From contig NZ_JARWSK010000004.1 in assembly GCF_031081985.1 (NCBI RefSeq), positions 124,001 through 188,000 on the forward strand: a stretch of 64,000 bases of DNA. Reading direction: 5' to 3'. A model generated the notes under the pieces. That model saw only the letters and a program-made list of their open reading frames with translations, had not been told where the DNA came from and searched no databases. Source of the stretch: Komagataeibacter xylinus (GTDB taxonomy: Bacteria > Pseudomonadota > Alphaproteobacteria > Acetobacterales > Acetobacteraceae). Positions 17,549-26,239 of this stretch are shown piece by piece; position 1 is the stretch's first letter, and each line of letters begins with the position of its first letter. Position numbers and translations under genes: made by a program.

Positions 17549-19015
17549 ATGGCGCGCGCACTCATGTTTCAGGGCACGGGGTCGAGTGTTGGCAAGTCCG
17601 TGCTGGTGGCCGGGCTGTGCCGTGCCCTGACCCGCCGGGGGCTGCGCGTGCGCCCGTTCAAGCCGCAGAACATGTCCAACAACGCCGCCGTGACCGCTGA
17701 TGGCGGCGAGATCGGGCGCGCGCAGGCATTGCAGGCACGGGCGTGCGGCGTGCCGCTTTCGGTGCATATGAACCCGGTGCTGCTCAAGCCGCAGGGCATG
17801 ACCGGCTCGCAGCTTGTGGTGCGCGGGCAGATGTGCGGGCAGGTGCGTGCGCGTGATTTCCAGTCCTTCAAGCGCGGGCTGATGCCCGAGGTGCTGGGCA
17901 GCTTCCACACCCTTGCCGATCAGGCCGATATCGTGCTGGTGGAAGGGGCGGGTTCTGCATCCGAAGTCAATCTGCGGGCTGATGACATCGCCAATATGGG
18001 CTTTGCCCAGGCGGCGGATATTGATGTGGTGCTGATTGGCGATATCGACCGGGGCGGCGTGATCGCGAGCCTCGTGGGCACGAAGGTGGTGGTGGCGCCC
18101 GATGACGCGCGGCGCATCAGCGGCTTTATCGTCAACCGCATGCGTGGCGACCCCACGCTGTTTGCCGCGGGTATGGACACGATTGCCCGCATGACCGGGT
18201 GGCAGGCCGTGGGCCTCGTGCCATTCCTCGACAACGTGCGCGCCCTGCCAGCCGAGGACGCGGCCGATCTTGCCGCAGGCGGGCGCCCGCGCGGGGGCGG
18301 GGTGCGTATTGTCGTGCCGTGCCTGCCCATGATCGCCAATTTTGATGATCTCGACCCGCTGGCGGCGGAAGATGGCGTTTCACTGACCATGGTGCCGCGC
18401 GGGCAGGTGCTGCCTGATTGTGACCTGATCATCCTGCCCGGTGCCAAGGCCACCATCGCCGACCTTGCCGTGCTGCGCGCGGAGGGGTGGGATATCGACA
18501 TACATGCCCATGTGCGCCGTGGCGGGCATGTGCTGGGCATATGCGGTGGCTACCAGATGCTGGGCCGGAGCATTGCCGACCCCGCAGGCATTGAGGGCCC
18601 ACCCGCCACGGTGGCGGGGCTGGGCCTGCTGGATGTGGCCACCGTGCTGGAGGGTGACAAGCGGCTGGAGGACGTGACCGGCGCGTTACTGCCCGAAGGC
18701 GTGGCCCTGCATGGGTATGAGATGCATATCGGCCGCACCGAAGGCCCTGATGCCGCGCGAGCGCTGGTTGATCTGGGCGGGCGGCCTGATGGCGCTGTCA
18801 GCCCCTCTGGCCGGATATGGGGCACTTATGTGCATGGCCTGCTGGCTGATGGCCGTACACGGGCGGCCCTGCTGGCGCGGCTTGGCGCGGGCTCGCACGC
18901 GCGGGACCATGATGCGACGGTGGATGCAGCCCTTGAGGCGCTGGCCGACCATCTGGAAGCGCATCTCGATATCGACGCCCTGCTGGCCATGGCACGCCCG
19001 GTGCGGCGTGGGTGA
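17549..19015 (+). CDS. cobQ: cobyric acid synthase
   Basis: Glutamine-dependent amidase that amidates four carboxylates of adenosylcobyrinic acid a,c-diamide. 488 residues: an N-terminal DTBS-like ATPase domain (P-loop-like GTGSSVGKS at 9-17, then [13 protein letters not shown]) and a C-terminal class I glutamine amidotransferase domain with nucleophile Cys332 in [10 protein letters not shown] and the late His in [10 protein letters not shown]. The last gene of the cobU-cobO-cobQ run. It converges on cobD, with a repeat copy overlapping the cobD end. Confidence 0.96.
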   Translation: MARALMFQGTGSSVGKSVLVAGLCRALTRRGLRVRPFKPQNMSNNAAVTADGGEIGRAQALQARACGVPLSVHMNPVLLKPQGMTGSQLVVRGQMCGQVRARDFQSFKRGLMPEVLGSFHTLADQADIVLVEGAGSASEVNLRADDIANMGFAQAADIDVVLIGDIDRGGVIASLVGTKVVVAPDDARRISGFIVNRMRGDPTLFAAGMDTIARMTGWQAVGLVPFLDNVRALPAEDAADLAAGGRPRGGGVRIVVPCLPMIANFDDLDPLAAEDGVSLTMVPRGQVLPDCDLIILPGAKATIADLAVLRAEGWDIDIHAHVRRGGHVLGICGGYQMLGRSIADPAGIEGPPATVAGLGLLDVATVLEGDKRLEDVTGALLPEGVALHGYEMHIGRTEGPDAARALVDLGGRPDGAVSPSGRIWGTYVHGLLADGRTRAALLARLGAGSHARDHDATVDAALEALADHLEAHLDIDALLAMARPVRRG

Positions 19016-19020
19016 GGGAA

Positions 19021-19100
19021 CGTTTCCGGGTGCCCCCTTTTTTCAAAAAGAGACGTTCTTTTCAAAGCTTTTTGAAAAAATCTTCATAAAAAACTTCTGT
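19021..19100 (-). repeat. repeat family copy A, degenerate, overlapping the cobD 3' end
   Basis: About 80 bp matching the other copies (35371, 35806, 52024, 56596) when read on the - strand: CAGAAGTTTTTT, then a GAAG-T-run/A-run-GCTTTG hairpin, then a CTCTTTTTGAAAAAAGGGG hairpin. Both stems are imperfect here, unlike copies D and E. The left part encodes the last residues of CobD. Confidence 0.8.
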
Positions 19101-20116
19101 ATGATGGCAGGCTGTTTATTACGAGTTCGGGCCAGTAGAAGCGTGGCGGTCAGTCCCGTCAGGGTCTGGATCAGGCATGCGCGACGATACAGCGCCAGGG
19201 CACGATACAGGTCAGCCGGGCGCAGGTCGGGCGTGCCATCGCCCACCCATGGCTCGGCCACGCGCACGCCGTTATAGGCGCGCGGGCCGGACAGGCGGAT
19301 GCCCAGCGCGCCCGCCATGGCCGCTTCCGGCCAGCCTGCATTGGGTGAGCGGTGGGTGCGGGCATCGCGCCGCAGCACGCGCAGGGCACCACGCGCATCC
19401 ATGCCGGGCAGGCTCAGGGCGGCAAGGATGATCCACAGGGCGGACAGGCGCGAGGCAGGCAGGTTGACCAGATCATCAAGCCGTGCCGCCGCGTAGCCAA
19501 AGGCTTCATGGCGGGGCGTGCGGTGGCCGATCATGCTGTCTGCCGTATTGACCGCCTTGTAGAACACCGCCCCCGGCAGGCCGCCTGCCGCCATCCAGAA
19601 CAGGGGGGCGACGATCCCGTCGGAGAAGTTCTCGGCCAGCGTCTCGATGGCCGCGCGCAGCACGCCTGCCTCATCAAGCTGTTCGGGGTCGCGGCCCACG
19701 ATGTGCGAGACCGCGCGCCGGGCGGCGGGCAGGCTGACCTGCGCCTGCTGGGCTACGGCCAGCACATGCTCATGCAGCGAGCGCTGGGCCACCAGCGAAC
19801 TGGCCAGCACGCCGCTCAGCCCCACGGCCAGATTGCGTGGCAGGACGCGCCGGATGCCGTGTTCAAGCGCTGCTGCGGCCAGTGTTGGCACGGCCACGAT
19901 CACGGCACTGGCTGCAAAGCCATTGGCCCGGCGGCGGGCGGGGGGGCGTTCGGGGGTGTTCAGGCGGCGGTCCAGCCCATCGATCAGGCGGCCAACCCAG
20001 ATCACGGGATGCCCGATCCGGCTGACAAGCGCCTGCGGGTAGCCAACAAGGACATCGGTGACCGAGGCCACGCAGGCCATGCTGACAGGACGAAGCAGGT
20101 AACGGGAAAGGCGCAT
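19043..20116 (-). CDS. cobD: adenosylcobinamide-phosphate synthase (CobD/CbiB)
   Basis: Integral membrane enzyme attaching the aminopropanol arm to adenosylcobyric acid. About 357 residues from ATG 20116; ATG 20080 is another possible start. Family blocks are DVLVGYPQALVSRIGHPVIWVGRLI, EALAENFSDGIVAPLFW-like ETLAENFSDGIVAPLFW, NTADSMIGHRT and a late SPNAGWPEAAMAGALG. The normal domain ends near LLLARTRN; about 20 further residues (KFFMKIFSKSFEKNVSF) are encoded by repeat copy A, apparently because the original stop was lost or displaced. It lies opposite cobQ and is the last cobalamin gene here. Confidence 0.93.
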   Translation of the reverse strand: MRLSRYLLRPVSMACVASVTDVLVGYPQALVSRIGHPVIWVGRLIDGLDRRLNTPERPPARRRANGFAASAVIVAVPTLAAAALEHGIRRVLPRNLAVGLSGVLASSLVAQRSLHEHVLAVAQQAQVSLPAARRAVSHIVGRDPEQLDEAGVLRAAIETLAENFSDGIVAPLFWMAAGGLPGAVFYKAVNTADSMIGHRTPRHEAFGYAAARLDDLVNLPASRLSALWIILAALSLPGMDARGALRVLRRDARTHRSPNAGWPEAAMAGALGIRLSGPRAYNGVRVAEPWVGDGTPDLRPADLYRALALYRRACLIQTLTGLTATLLLARTRNKQPAIIQKFFMKIFSKSFEKNVSF

Positions 20117-20281
20117 GCCCCGATGGATATTGTGCCCCCTGCACAGGGTCAAGGGCGCGGAGAACGGGCGGTGCGTGGGCGCAGGCCCATCAATAATTAC
20201 GAGCGTTATGTCTCGACATGCACCAGTTTCTTCACGTCATTACGTTCGTGCGTTTTGATGCTTGCAGATACATCTCTTCAT

Positions 20282-20323
20282 GCACTCTCTCACGCCGGTT
20301 CTATGGCGTGAGAGAGTGCTTTG
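20282..20323 (-). terminator. perfect 15-bp hairpin, terminator of the small exported protein gene
   Basis: GCACTCTCTCACGCC (20282-20296) pairs with GGCGTGAGAGAGTGC (20305-20319) around an 8-nt loop. It lies 32 bp after the stop of the - strand gene at 20352-20555 and upstream of cobD. There is no long U-tract in either direction, so it may instead be an operator-like or mRNA-stabilising structure. Confidence 0.55.
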
Positions 20324-20351
20324 ACGTGACTATGAGCGCTCGCTTGGCCGA

Positions 20352-20555
20352 TCAATGATGATCCCGGTGCTCTTCTTCATATTCATGTTGATCGTGGCGG
20401 AGTTCGTCTTCGTGCATCTCTTCCTTATGATGCATTTCCCCCTTGTGATGTTTCTCCATCTCGGCCCGTTTGTGCATGTCTTCCGCGTGGGCGGCGAGAG
20501 GCGTGAGAAGGCCGGTGGCCATTACGGCGGAAAGGGCGAGGGGAAGGAATTTCAT
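20352..20555 (-). CDS. small exported His/Glu-rich protein
   Basis: 67 residues. ATG 20555 is selected by AAGGA 9 nt upstream. The signal peptide (MKFLPLALSAVMATGLLTPLAAHA) leaves a mature peptide of only about 43 residues, made almost wholly of His, Glu, Asp, Lys and Met, with repeating MEKHHKGEMHHKEEMHEDE units and a C-terminal RDHH. Such composition suits weak binding of divalent metals in the periplasm (Ni, Co, Cu or Zn), but that is inference. I recognise no family. The neighbouring cobalamin genes make cobalt worth considering; equally it may be a stress-related low-complexity protein. Confidence 0.7.
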   Translation of the reverse strand: MKFLPLALSAVMATGLLTPLAAHAEDMHKRAEMEKHHKGEMHHKEEMHEDELRHDQHEYEEEHRDHH

Positions 20556-21063
20556 AAATGCTGTATCCTTAATTTGCGTGTGTATGAAAAACATCATGCC
20601 CGTCCTGGTATTGAAAATGGGATGTTACAAATGATGGGCGCCCATGCATCCGTGCTCATGCGCAAGATATTCAGACGCAGTAGCATTGCCTTGGTTATCC
20701 TGCATTTTTCGTTCTTCAATTTGCCTGAAGGGTAGTTATATATCATTGAATTATATGGATTTGCAAAAGAACATAATAATATTTCAATGTAATATACTAC
20801 GGTTGAAGGCAGGGCGGCTCAGTTTGTTGCAGGGACTGGAACGAGAGTGTTTTGATGCAACTCGTGATGCGACGCGGCATAAAGGCGCTGGTTTTTGCAA
20901 AAGACTGACCGCAAACCTTATCAAGGCGGCCCTTGCCTGTAGCATGGTGGGCTTGCATTAACCCCCGGATCATTTTTTCTTGCATTAAGGGAAATCGTGC
21001 AAAAGGCTCTAGGCAGCCTGTCCCCGCTTGCGGATAACGTGAGGACAGAGAAGCGATAGAAGC
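20556..21063. other. 508-bp intergenic region, AT-rich in the middle
   Basis: Separates the small exported protein gene (-) from the gluconate dehydrogenase-like operon (+). 20730-20815 is strikingly AT-rich (TTATATATCATTGAATTATAT and similar) compared with its surroundings and may hold promoters or a nucleoid-protein site. I found no supported coding sequence or RNA; a 105-codon frame at 20644-20961 lacks family resemblance and coding bias. Confidence 0.4.
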
Positions 21064-21777
21064 ATGGTGTCAGGGAGAAGGCAGTTTTTGGGTATCAACG
21101 GTTCAGGGTTCATCTCATCGCGACGGCGGTTCATGCAGGGGCTGGCAGGTGTCGCCGCCTGCAGCACGGTTTCAGGCACGGGGGCGGCTGCTCCGCCCAG
21201 GCCATACACGCCGGTTTTCTTTAACGCGGCGGAATGGAATTTTCTTCTTGCCGCCTGTGACCGCCTGATCCCGGCTGATGCCAATGGTCCCGGAGCCCTT
21301 GCGCTGAACGTGCCCCGCTTCATCGACCAGCAGATGACCATGCCCTACGCACAGGGCGCGCAGTGGTACATGGCCGCCCCTTTCGTGCAGGGACCGGATA
21401 ACCTCGGCTACCAGTTGCCCTACCCCCCGCGTGACCTGTACCGGCACGGCATTGCGGGTATGAACGCGCATGCGGCCACCCGCCATGCCAGGCCCTTCGC
21501 AGCCCTTGCGCCCGATGTGCAGGATGACCTGCTGCGGGCTGCCGAAGGCGGCAAGCTGGTGTTTGGCGATGTGCCATCTGCCGCGTTTTTCGACCAGCTT
21601 CTGGCCAATGTGATGGAAGGCGCGTTCAGCGACCCCATCCACGGCGGCAATACCGGCCTTGGCGGCTGGGCCATGCTGGGCTTTCCCGGCGCGCGGGCCG
21701 ATTTCATGGACTGGGTGGATCGCTACGGGGTGCATTACCCGCTGGGCAGTGTCTCCATAACCGGAGAGACGGCATGA
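21064..21777 (+). CDS. gluconate 2-dehydrogenase-like small subunit (subunit 3 family)
   Basis: 237-residue small subunit of a membrane-bound FAD dehydrogenase. Twin-arginine motifs occur twice near the N-terminus (SGRRQFLG and SRRRFMQGLAG), so the folded complex would be exported by Tat and carry the flavoprotein across as a hitchhiker. The gluconate 2-dehydrogenase subunit 3 signature is seen in FFNAAEWNFLLAACDRLIPAD, FIDQQM and NPIHGGNTGLGGW-like DPIHGGNTGLGGWAMLGFPGA. The stop overlaps the flavoprotein start (ATGA). The order small-large-cytochrome matches known gluconate dehydrogenase operons of acetic acid bacteria, but sorbitol and 2-ketogluconate dehydrogenases have the same architecture. 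Confidence 0.88.
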   Translation: MVSGRRQFLGINGSGFISSRRRFMQGLAGVAACSTVSGTGAAAPPRPYTPVFFNAAEWNFLLAACDRLIPADANGPGALALNVPRFIDQQMTMPYAQGAQWYMAAPFVQGPDNLGYQLPYPPRDLYRHGIAGMNAHAATRHARPFAALAPDVQDDLLRAAEGGKLVFGDVPSAAFFDQLLANVMEGAFSDPIHGGNTGLGGWAMLGFPGARADFMDWVDRYGVHYPLGSVSITGETA

Positions 21778-23561
21778 GTGATGACGCACGCAGGCTCAAG
21801 CCGGTTGACGTGGTGGTGGTGGGCGGCGGCTGGGCCGGGTCCATCATGGCCAAGGAGATGACCGAGGCCGGGCGCACGGTGGTCATGCTCGAACGCGGGC
21901 CGGACCGCAGCACGGCGGGGGAGGGGGCATACCCGGCCTCCATCGACGAGCTTGAGGGCAATTTCCGCTACAAACTGTTCCAGGATCTCTCCAAAAGCAC
22001 GGTCACTATCCGCAATAACGCCAGCCAGACGGCGCTGCCCTACCGGCGCATGGCGGCCTTTTTGCCGGGCGAGGGCGTGGGCGGCGCGGGGCTGCACTGG
22101 TCGGGCGTGCATTTTCGTATGCCCCCTGATGACCTGCGCCTGCGCTCGCGCGTGATCGAGAAATATGGCGCCAAATTCATCCCCGAAGGCATGAACCTTC
22201 AGGATTACGGCGTGACCTATGAGGAACTCGAACCGTTTTTTGACAAGGCGGAGAAAGTATTCGGCACTTCGGGCGAGGCGTATAAGGTGAATGGCCAGGT
22301 GGTGGGGCAGGGCAATGTGTTCTCGCCCTCGCGCTCGGATCATTTCCCCCTGCCGCCGCTCAAGGATGTCTATACCGCCCACCTGTTTCGCAAGGCGGCG
22401 GCGGAAGTGGGGTTCCATCCGTATTCGCTGCCTGCGGCCAATGCCTCGCAGCAATATACCAACCCGTATGGCGTGCAGATGGGGCCGTGCAATTTCTGCG
22501 GTTATTGCAGTGGCTATGCCTGTTACATGTATTCCAAGGCGTCGCCCAACGTGAACATCCTGCCGGTGCTGCGCCGCCACCCGCTGTTTGAACTGCGTGC
22601 CAACTGCCATGTGCTCAGGGTGGAGCGCGACAGCACGGGCAAACGCGCCACGGGTGTGACCTATACCGATGCCGAGGGCAAGGTGGTGACCCAGCCTGCG
22701 GAAATGGTGATCCTGACCGCCTTCCAGTTTCATAACGTGCGGCTGATGCTGCTTTCGGGCATTGGCAAACCCTATGACCCGGTCAGGAACGAAGGCGTGG
22801 TGGGGCGCAATTTCGTTTACCAGAACGTGACCACCAGCGTGGTGTGGCTCGACCCCAAGGTAGAGACCAACCAGTATATCGGCGCAGGCGGTGGCGGCGT
22901 TGCGTTTGATGACTTCAATAGCGAGAACTTTGACCACGGGCCGCTCGGCTTCGTGGGCGGTTCGCCGGTCTGGGTCAACCAGGCGGGCGTCAAGGCCATT
23001 GCGGGGGCGCATTCCGGCGGCCCGCCGGGCACGCCGCGCTGGGGCAGTGCGTGGAAGGCAGGCATGATCGACACCTATCGCCATTCGCTGCGTATCGATG
23101 CGCATGGCGCGAACATGGCCTACCGTGATGTCTATCTCGACCTCGACCCGACATGGAAGGATGCCTACGGCCAGCCGCTGCTGCGCATGACATTCGACTG
23201 GAAAGACAATGACATCCGCATGAACCGCTACGTGGTGGACAAGATCGGCAACGTGGCCAAGGCCATGGGCGCGCGCAATGTGCATCTGGGCATGCGTGAA
23301 TTCGGCAAGCCGTTCGATACGCGCCAGTACCAGACCACCCATCTGGGCGGTGGCGCCGTAATGGGCACGGACCCGCAGACAAGTGCGCTTAACCGCTACA
23401 TGCAGTCATGGGATGTGCATAATGTGTTCGTAATCGGGGCCAACGCCTTCCCGCAGGGCACGGGTTACAACCCCACCGGCATGGTCGCGGCGCTGGCCTA
23501 TTGGGCGGCGTACCACATCCGCACCACCTACCTTGCCCATCCCGGCCCGCTGGCCGGATGA
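21774..23561 (+). CDS. GMC-family FAD flavoprotein, large subunit of gluconate 2-dehydrogenase-like complex
   Basis: 595 residues, the length expected for gluconate 2-dehydrogenase large subunits. The N-terminal FAD-binding segment VVVVGGGWAGS starts about residue 13. The middle has a Cys cluster (GPCNFCGYCSGYACY) that may bind an iron-sulfur centre, as proposed for related sorbitol dehydrogenases. The C-terminal GMC segment ends GANAFPQGTGYNPTGMVAAL with the HLGGG motif upstream. There is no signal of its own; it should be exported with the Tat-bearing small subunit. It oxidises a sugar acid or polyol in the periplasm and passes electrons to the cytochrome encoded next (4-bp overlap). The exact substrate is unknown; gluconate is the best guess. 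Confidence 0.92.
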   Translation: MSDDARRLKPVDVVVVGGGWAGSIMAKEMTEAGRTVVMLERGPDRSTAGEGAYPASIDELEGNFRYKLFQDLSKSTVTIRNNASQTALPYRRMAAFLPGEGVGGAGLHWSGVHFRMPPDDLRLRSRVIEKYGAKFIPEGMNLQDYGVTYEELEPFFDKAEKVFGTSGEAYKVNGQVVGQGNVFSPSRSDHFPLPPLKDVYTAHLFRKAAAEVGFHPYSLPAANASQQYTNPYGVQMGPCNFCGYCSGYACYMYSKASPNVNILPVLRRHPLFELRANCHVLRVERDSTGKRATGVTYTDAEGKVVTQPAEMVILTAFQFHNVRLMLLSGIGKPYDPVRNEGVVGRNFVYQNVTTSVVWLDPKVETNQYIGAGGGGVAFDDFNSENFDHGPLGFVGGSPVWVNQAGVKAIAGAHSGGPPGTPRWGSAWKAGMIDTYRHSLRIDAHGANMAYRDVYLDLDPTWKDAYGQPLLRMTFDWKDNDIRMNRYVVDKIGNVAKAMGARNVHLGMREFGKPFDTRQYQTTHLGGGAVMGTDPQTSALNRYMQSWDVHNVFVIGANAFPQGTGYNPTGMVAALAYWAAYHIRTTYLAHPGPLAG

Positions 23562-24904
23562 GGGGCGTGTGGAAATCCGGGCTGCGCCCCCTGGCGGCGG
23601 CCCTGCTGGTCTTGTCGGCTTTCGGTATTCAGGCTGCGCGGGCGCAGGATGCCGCGCCACAGGCGGAACTGGTCACGCGCGGGGAATACGTGGCGGAGGC
23701 TGCGGATTGCGCCGCCTGCCACACCGTGCCCGGCGGCGCGCCCTTTGCAGGGGGCATGGCCTTTCACCTGCCTACCGGCACGCTGTACGCGCCCAACATC
23801 ACGCCGGATGCAAATGCGGGGATCGGCCAGTATTCCGAGGCCGAATTCATCCGCGCCATCCGTCAGGGCATCCGCCGCGACGGGGCCACGCTGTACCCGG
23901 CCATGCCCTATCCCTCCTACGCCCGCATGACCGATGAGGACCTGCATGCGCTCTATGCCTATTTCATGCATGGCGTCAGGCCGGTTTCCACGCCGGTGGT
24001 GCAGGATGGCATGCACTGGCCGCTGTCCATGCGCTGGCCGCTCACGGTATGGCGCAGGCTGTTCGCGCCGGACCCGGCGGTAACATTGCAGGGGGCCACG
24101 GCCCGCACCTTCCCCGACCCGGTGGTGGCGCGCGGGGCATATCTGGTCGAGGGACCAGGCCATTGCGGGGCCTGCCATACGCCCCGCGCCGTGACCATGC
24201 AGGAAAAGGCCCTGACGGCGGAGGATGGTCCGCTCTACCTGTCTGGCGGCGGGTCGGTTGATGGCTGGCGGCCCGTCAGCCTGCGCGGTGAGAACCGCAC
24301 CGGGCTTGGGCGGTGGAGCGAGCAGGACATCGTGCGCTTTCTGGCCACGGGGCGCATGCCGCTCGGTGCGGCCTTTGGCGGCATGACCGATGCCATCAAC
24401 CACGGCACCCAGCACATGACGGCCGATGACCAGCTTGCCATTGCCCGCTACCTCAAGACCCTCTCGCCCACCACGCCTGCTCAGGCGCCGGGCTGGGCGT
24501 ATGACCCTGCCGCCACCAACGCCCTGCGCGCGGGTGATGTGAGCGCACGCGGCGCGCGGCATTACGTGGATAGCTGTGCCGCCTGTCATCGCACCGACGG
24601 GCGCGGCTACCCAACCACCTTCCCGCCGCTGGCGGGCAACCCGGTGGTGATGGACCCGACACCGGATTCGCTCATCCGCATCGTGCTGGAGGGCAATACG
24701 CTGCGGGCGACGAAGCAGGCGCCTTCCGCCTTTGTCATGCCCGGCTTTGCCGCCCGCATGGATGATGCGGCGGTGGCCGATACCGTAAGCTTCATTCGTG
24801 CGGCATGGGGCAATGACGCGCCTGCGGTGGGTGCGGCTGACGTGGCGCGCATCCGGCGCAGCCTGTCGCCGGAACACCCGCCCGCCTCGCTGCCCATGAA
24901 CTGA
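23558..24904 (+). CDS. triheme cytochrome c subunit of the membrane-bound dehydrogenase
   Basis: 448 residues from ATG 23558, which overlaps the flavoprotein stop. A signal peptide (LAAALLVLSAFGIQAARA) is followed by three CXXCH heme sites: CAACH (51-55), CGACH mid-protein and CAACH in the C-terminal third (SCAACHRTDGRGYP). Each lies in a cytochrome c domain with distal Met blocks such as MTDEDLHALYAYF. It would be membrane-bound, taking electrons from the flavoprotein to ubiquinone. The hemes require the ccm proteins encoded at 56969-62207. A longer frame starting at 23501 is inside the large-subunit gene and not used. Confidence 0.95.
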   Translation: MRGVWKSGLRPLAAALLVLSAFGIQAARAQDAAPQAELVTRGEYVAEAADCAACHTVPGGAPFAGGMAFHLPTGTLYAPNITPDANAGIGQYSEAEFIRAIRQGIRRDGATLYPAMPYPSYARMTDEDLHALYAYFMHGVRPVSTPVVQDGMHWPLSMRWPLTVWRRLFAPDPAVTLQGATARTFPDPVVARGAYLVEGPGHCGACHTPRAVTMQEKALTAEDGPLYLSGGGSVDGWRPVSLRGENRTGLGRWSEQDIVRFLATGRMPLGAAFGGMTDAINHGTQHMTADDQLAIARYLKTLSPTTPAQAPGWAYDPAATNALRAGDVSARGARHYVDSCAACHRTDGRGYPTTFPPLAGNPVVMDPTPDSLIRIVLEGNTLRATKQAPSAFVMPGFAARMDDAAVADTVSFIRAAWGNDAPAVGAADVARIRRSLSPEHPPASLPMN

Positions 24905-24995
24905 TTGTGAACGCCATGCGGCGCGTGGCGCGATTGCCCTTGCCGCCCGGACTTGCATCAATGGATGCCTGCCGCACAAACCGGGGGAAAGACCA

Positions 24996-26195
24996 ATGAC
25001 CATGCATCGGCGTGACCTGTTCGGGGCTGCACTCCTGCTGGCGGGGGCAGCACCCATGGCCCGGGCCGCCCAGCCCGCGCAGGAGGCGACCAATCACGAC
25101 CATGGCGCAACCCCGGAAGGCCCGTTCGAGATCGTGGCCCGTTTCGATGGCCCCGGCCCGTCGGGCATTGCGCTCACGGGCGGGCGGGTGTTCGTGGGCT
25201 TTCCGCGCCATGCGGTCAACCACACGGGGGCGACGCTGGCTGAACTGAAAAATGGCCGGTTGTATCCCTATCCCGATGCCGCGACATCCATGCCATCGGA
25301 CCGCCCGCCTGCCACCCGCCTCATGTCCATCCACGGCATGACCACCGATGCGAAGGGGCGGTTATGGGCCATTGATGATGGCAAGCTGGCGGGCCAGCCC
25401 CTCGCGCCGGGGGCAGCCAAGGTGATCGGCATCGACCCCGTTACCAATCGCATCTTCGCCAATATCGTGCTGACCGCGCCCACGCTTTTGCCGGATAGCC
25501 ACATGAACGATTTGCGCGTGGACCTTACACACGGGCCGCAGGGCACGGTGTTCATCACCGATTCCTCGTTTGGCCACTCGCCTGCCCTCGTGGTGGTGGA
25601 CGTGGCGAGCGGGCGGCAGCGCCGGGTGCTGGCAAGCCACCCGTCCATTCAGGCCGAACACCCCTTCATGGCGGTGGTGGAGGGGCGGCCGCTGGTGTTT
25701 GACCCGCCTGCGCACAAGCCTGCTTTCGTATCAGGTGGGGTGGATGGCATTACGCTCTCGCCCGATAGCGCCACGCTGTATTACAGCCCGCTGACCAGCC
25801 GGCGGCTGTACAGCATTCCCACTGGCCTGCTGGCCGATTTTGACAAAACTGATGCGCAGCTTGCCGCAGGCATCCGTGATCTGGGCGAAAAAGGCGTGGC
25901 CGACGGGCTGGCCACTGATGCGCAGGGCCGGATCTACACCACCAATTTCGAGCATGACGCCATCTTCCGCCGCAATACCGATGGCTCGTTCGACACCATG
26001 GTGCGTGACCCGCGCGTGCTCTCGCCTGATGGCATTTTTGTTGATGGCAACATGGTTTACTGCACGCTGGGCCAGTGGAACCGCCTTGCAGGCTTCAATG
26101 GCGGCCATGACCTGCGTGTGCCGCCCTATTACCTGATCCGTTTCCCTACCGATGCGCCCGCGGCCTTCGATGCCGCAAAGCCCGCACCCGGCTAG
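24996..26195 (+). CDS. exported Yellow/major royal jelly family beta-propeller protein
   Basis: 399 residues with a Tat-like export signal (HRRDLFGAALLLAGAAPMARA). The rest is a six-bladed beta-propeller like the bacterial Yellow/MRJP family (IHGMTTDAKGRLWAIDDGK, SHMNDLRVDLTHGPQGTVFITDSS, VDGITLSPDSATLYYSPLTSRRLY, DGLATDAQGRIYTTNFEHDAI). It resembles SMP-30/gluconolactonase propellers in layout. It lies 91 bp after the dehydrogenase operon on the same strand, so a role with the sugar oxidation product, for instance lactone hydrolysis, is attractive but unproven; no catalytic site is established for bacterial members. Confidence 0.78.
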   Translation: MTMHRRDLFGAALLLAGAAPMARAAQPAQEATNHDHGATPEGPFEIVARFDGPGPSGIALTGGRVFVGFPRHAVNHTGATLAELKNGRLYPYPDAATSMPSDRPPATRLMSIHGMTTDAKGRLWAIDDGKLAGQPLAPGAAKVIGIDPVTNRIFANIVLTAPTLLPDSHMNDLRVDLTHGPQGTVFITDSSFGHSPALVVVDVASGRQRRVLASHPSIQAEHPFMAVVEGRPLVFDPPAHKPAFVSGGVDGITLSPDSATLYYSPLTSRRLYSIPTGLLADFDKTDAQLAAGIRDLGEKGVADGLATDAQGRIYTTNFEHDAIFRRNTDGSFDTMVRDPRVLSPDGIFVDGNMVYCTLGQWNRLAGFNGGHDLRVPPYYLIRFPTDAPAAFDAAKPAPG

Positions 26196-26239
26196 TTCCC
26201 CCTTTCCCCCGGCGCTGAATTGCGGCAACAATCGCGGCC

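Noticed and set aside
20644-20961. 105-codon frame in the intergenic region before the dehydrogenase operon
   Set aside because: No signature, poor coding bias and no RBS; treated as non-coding.
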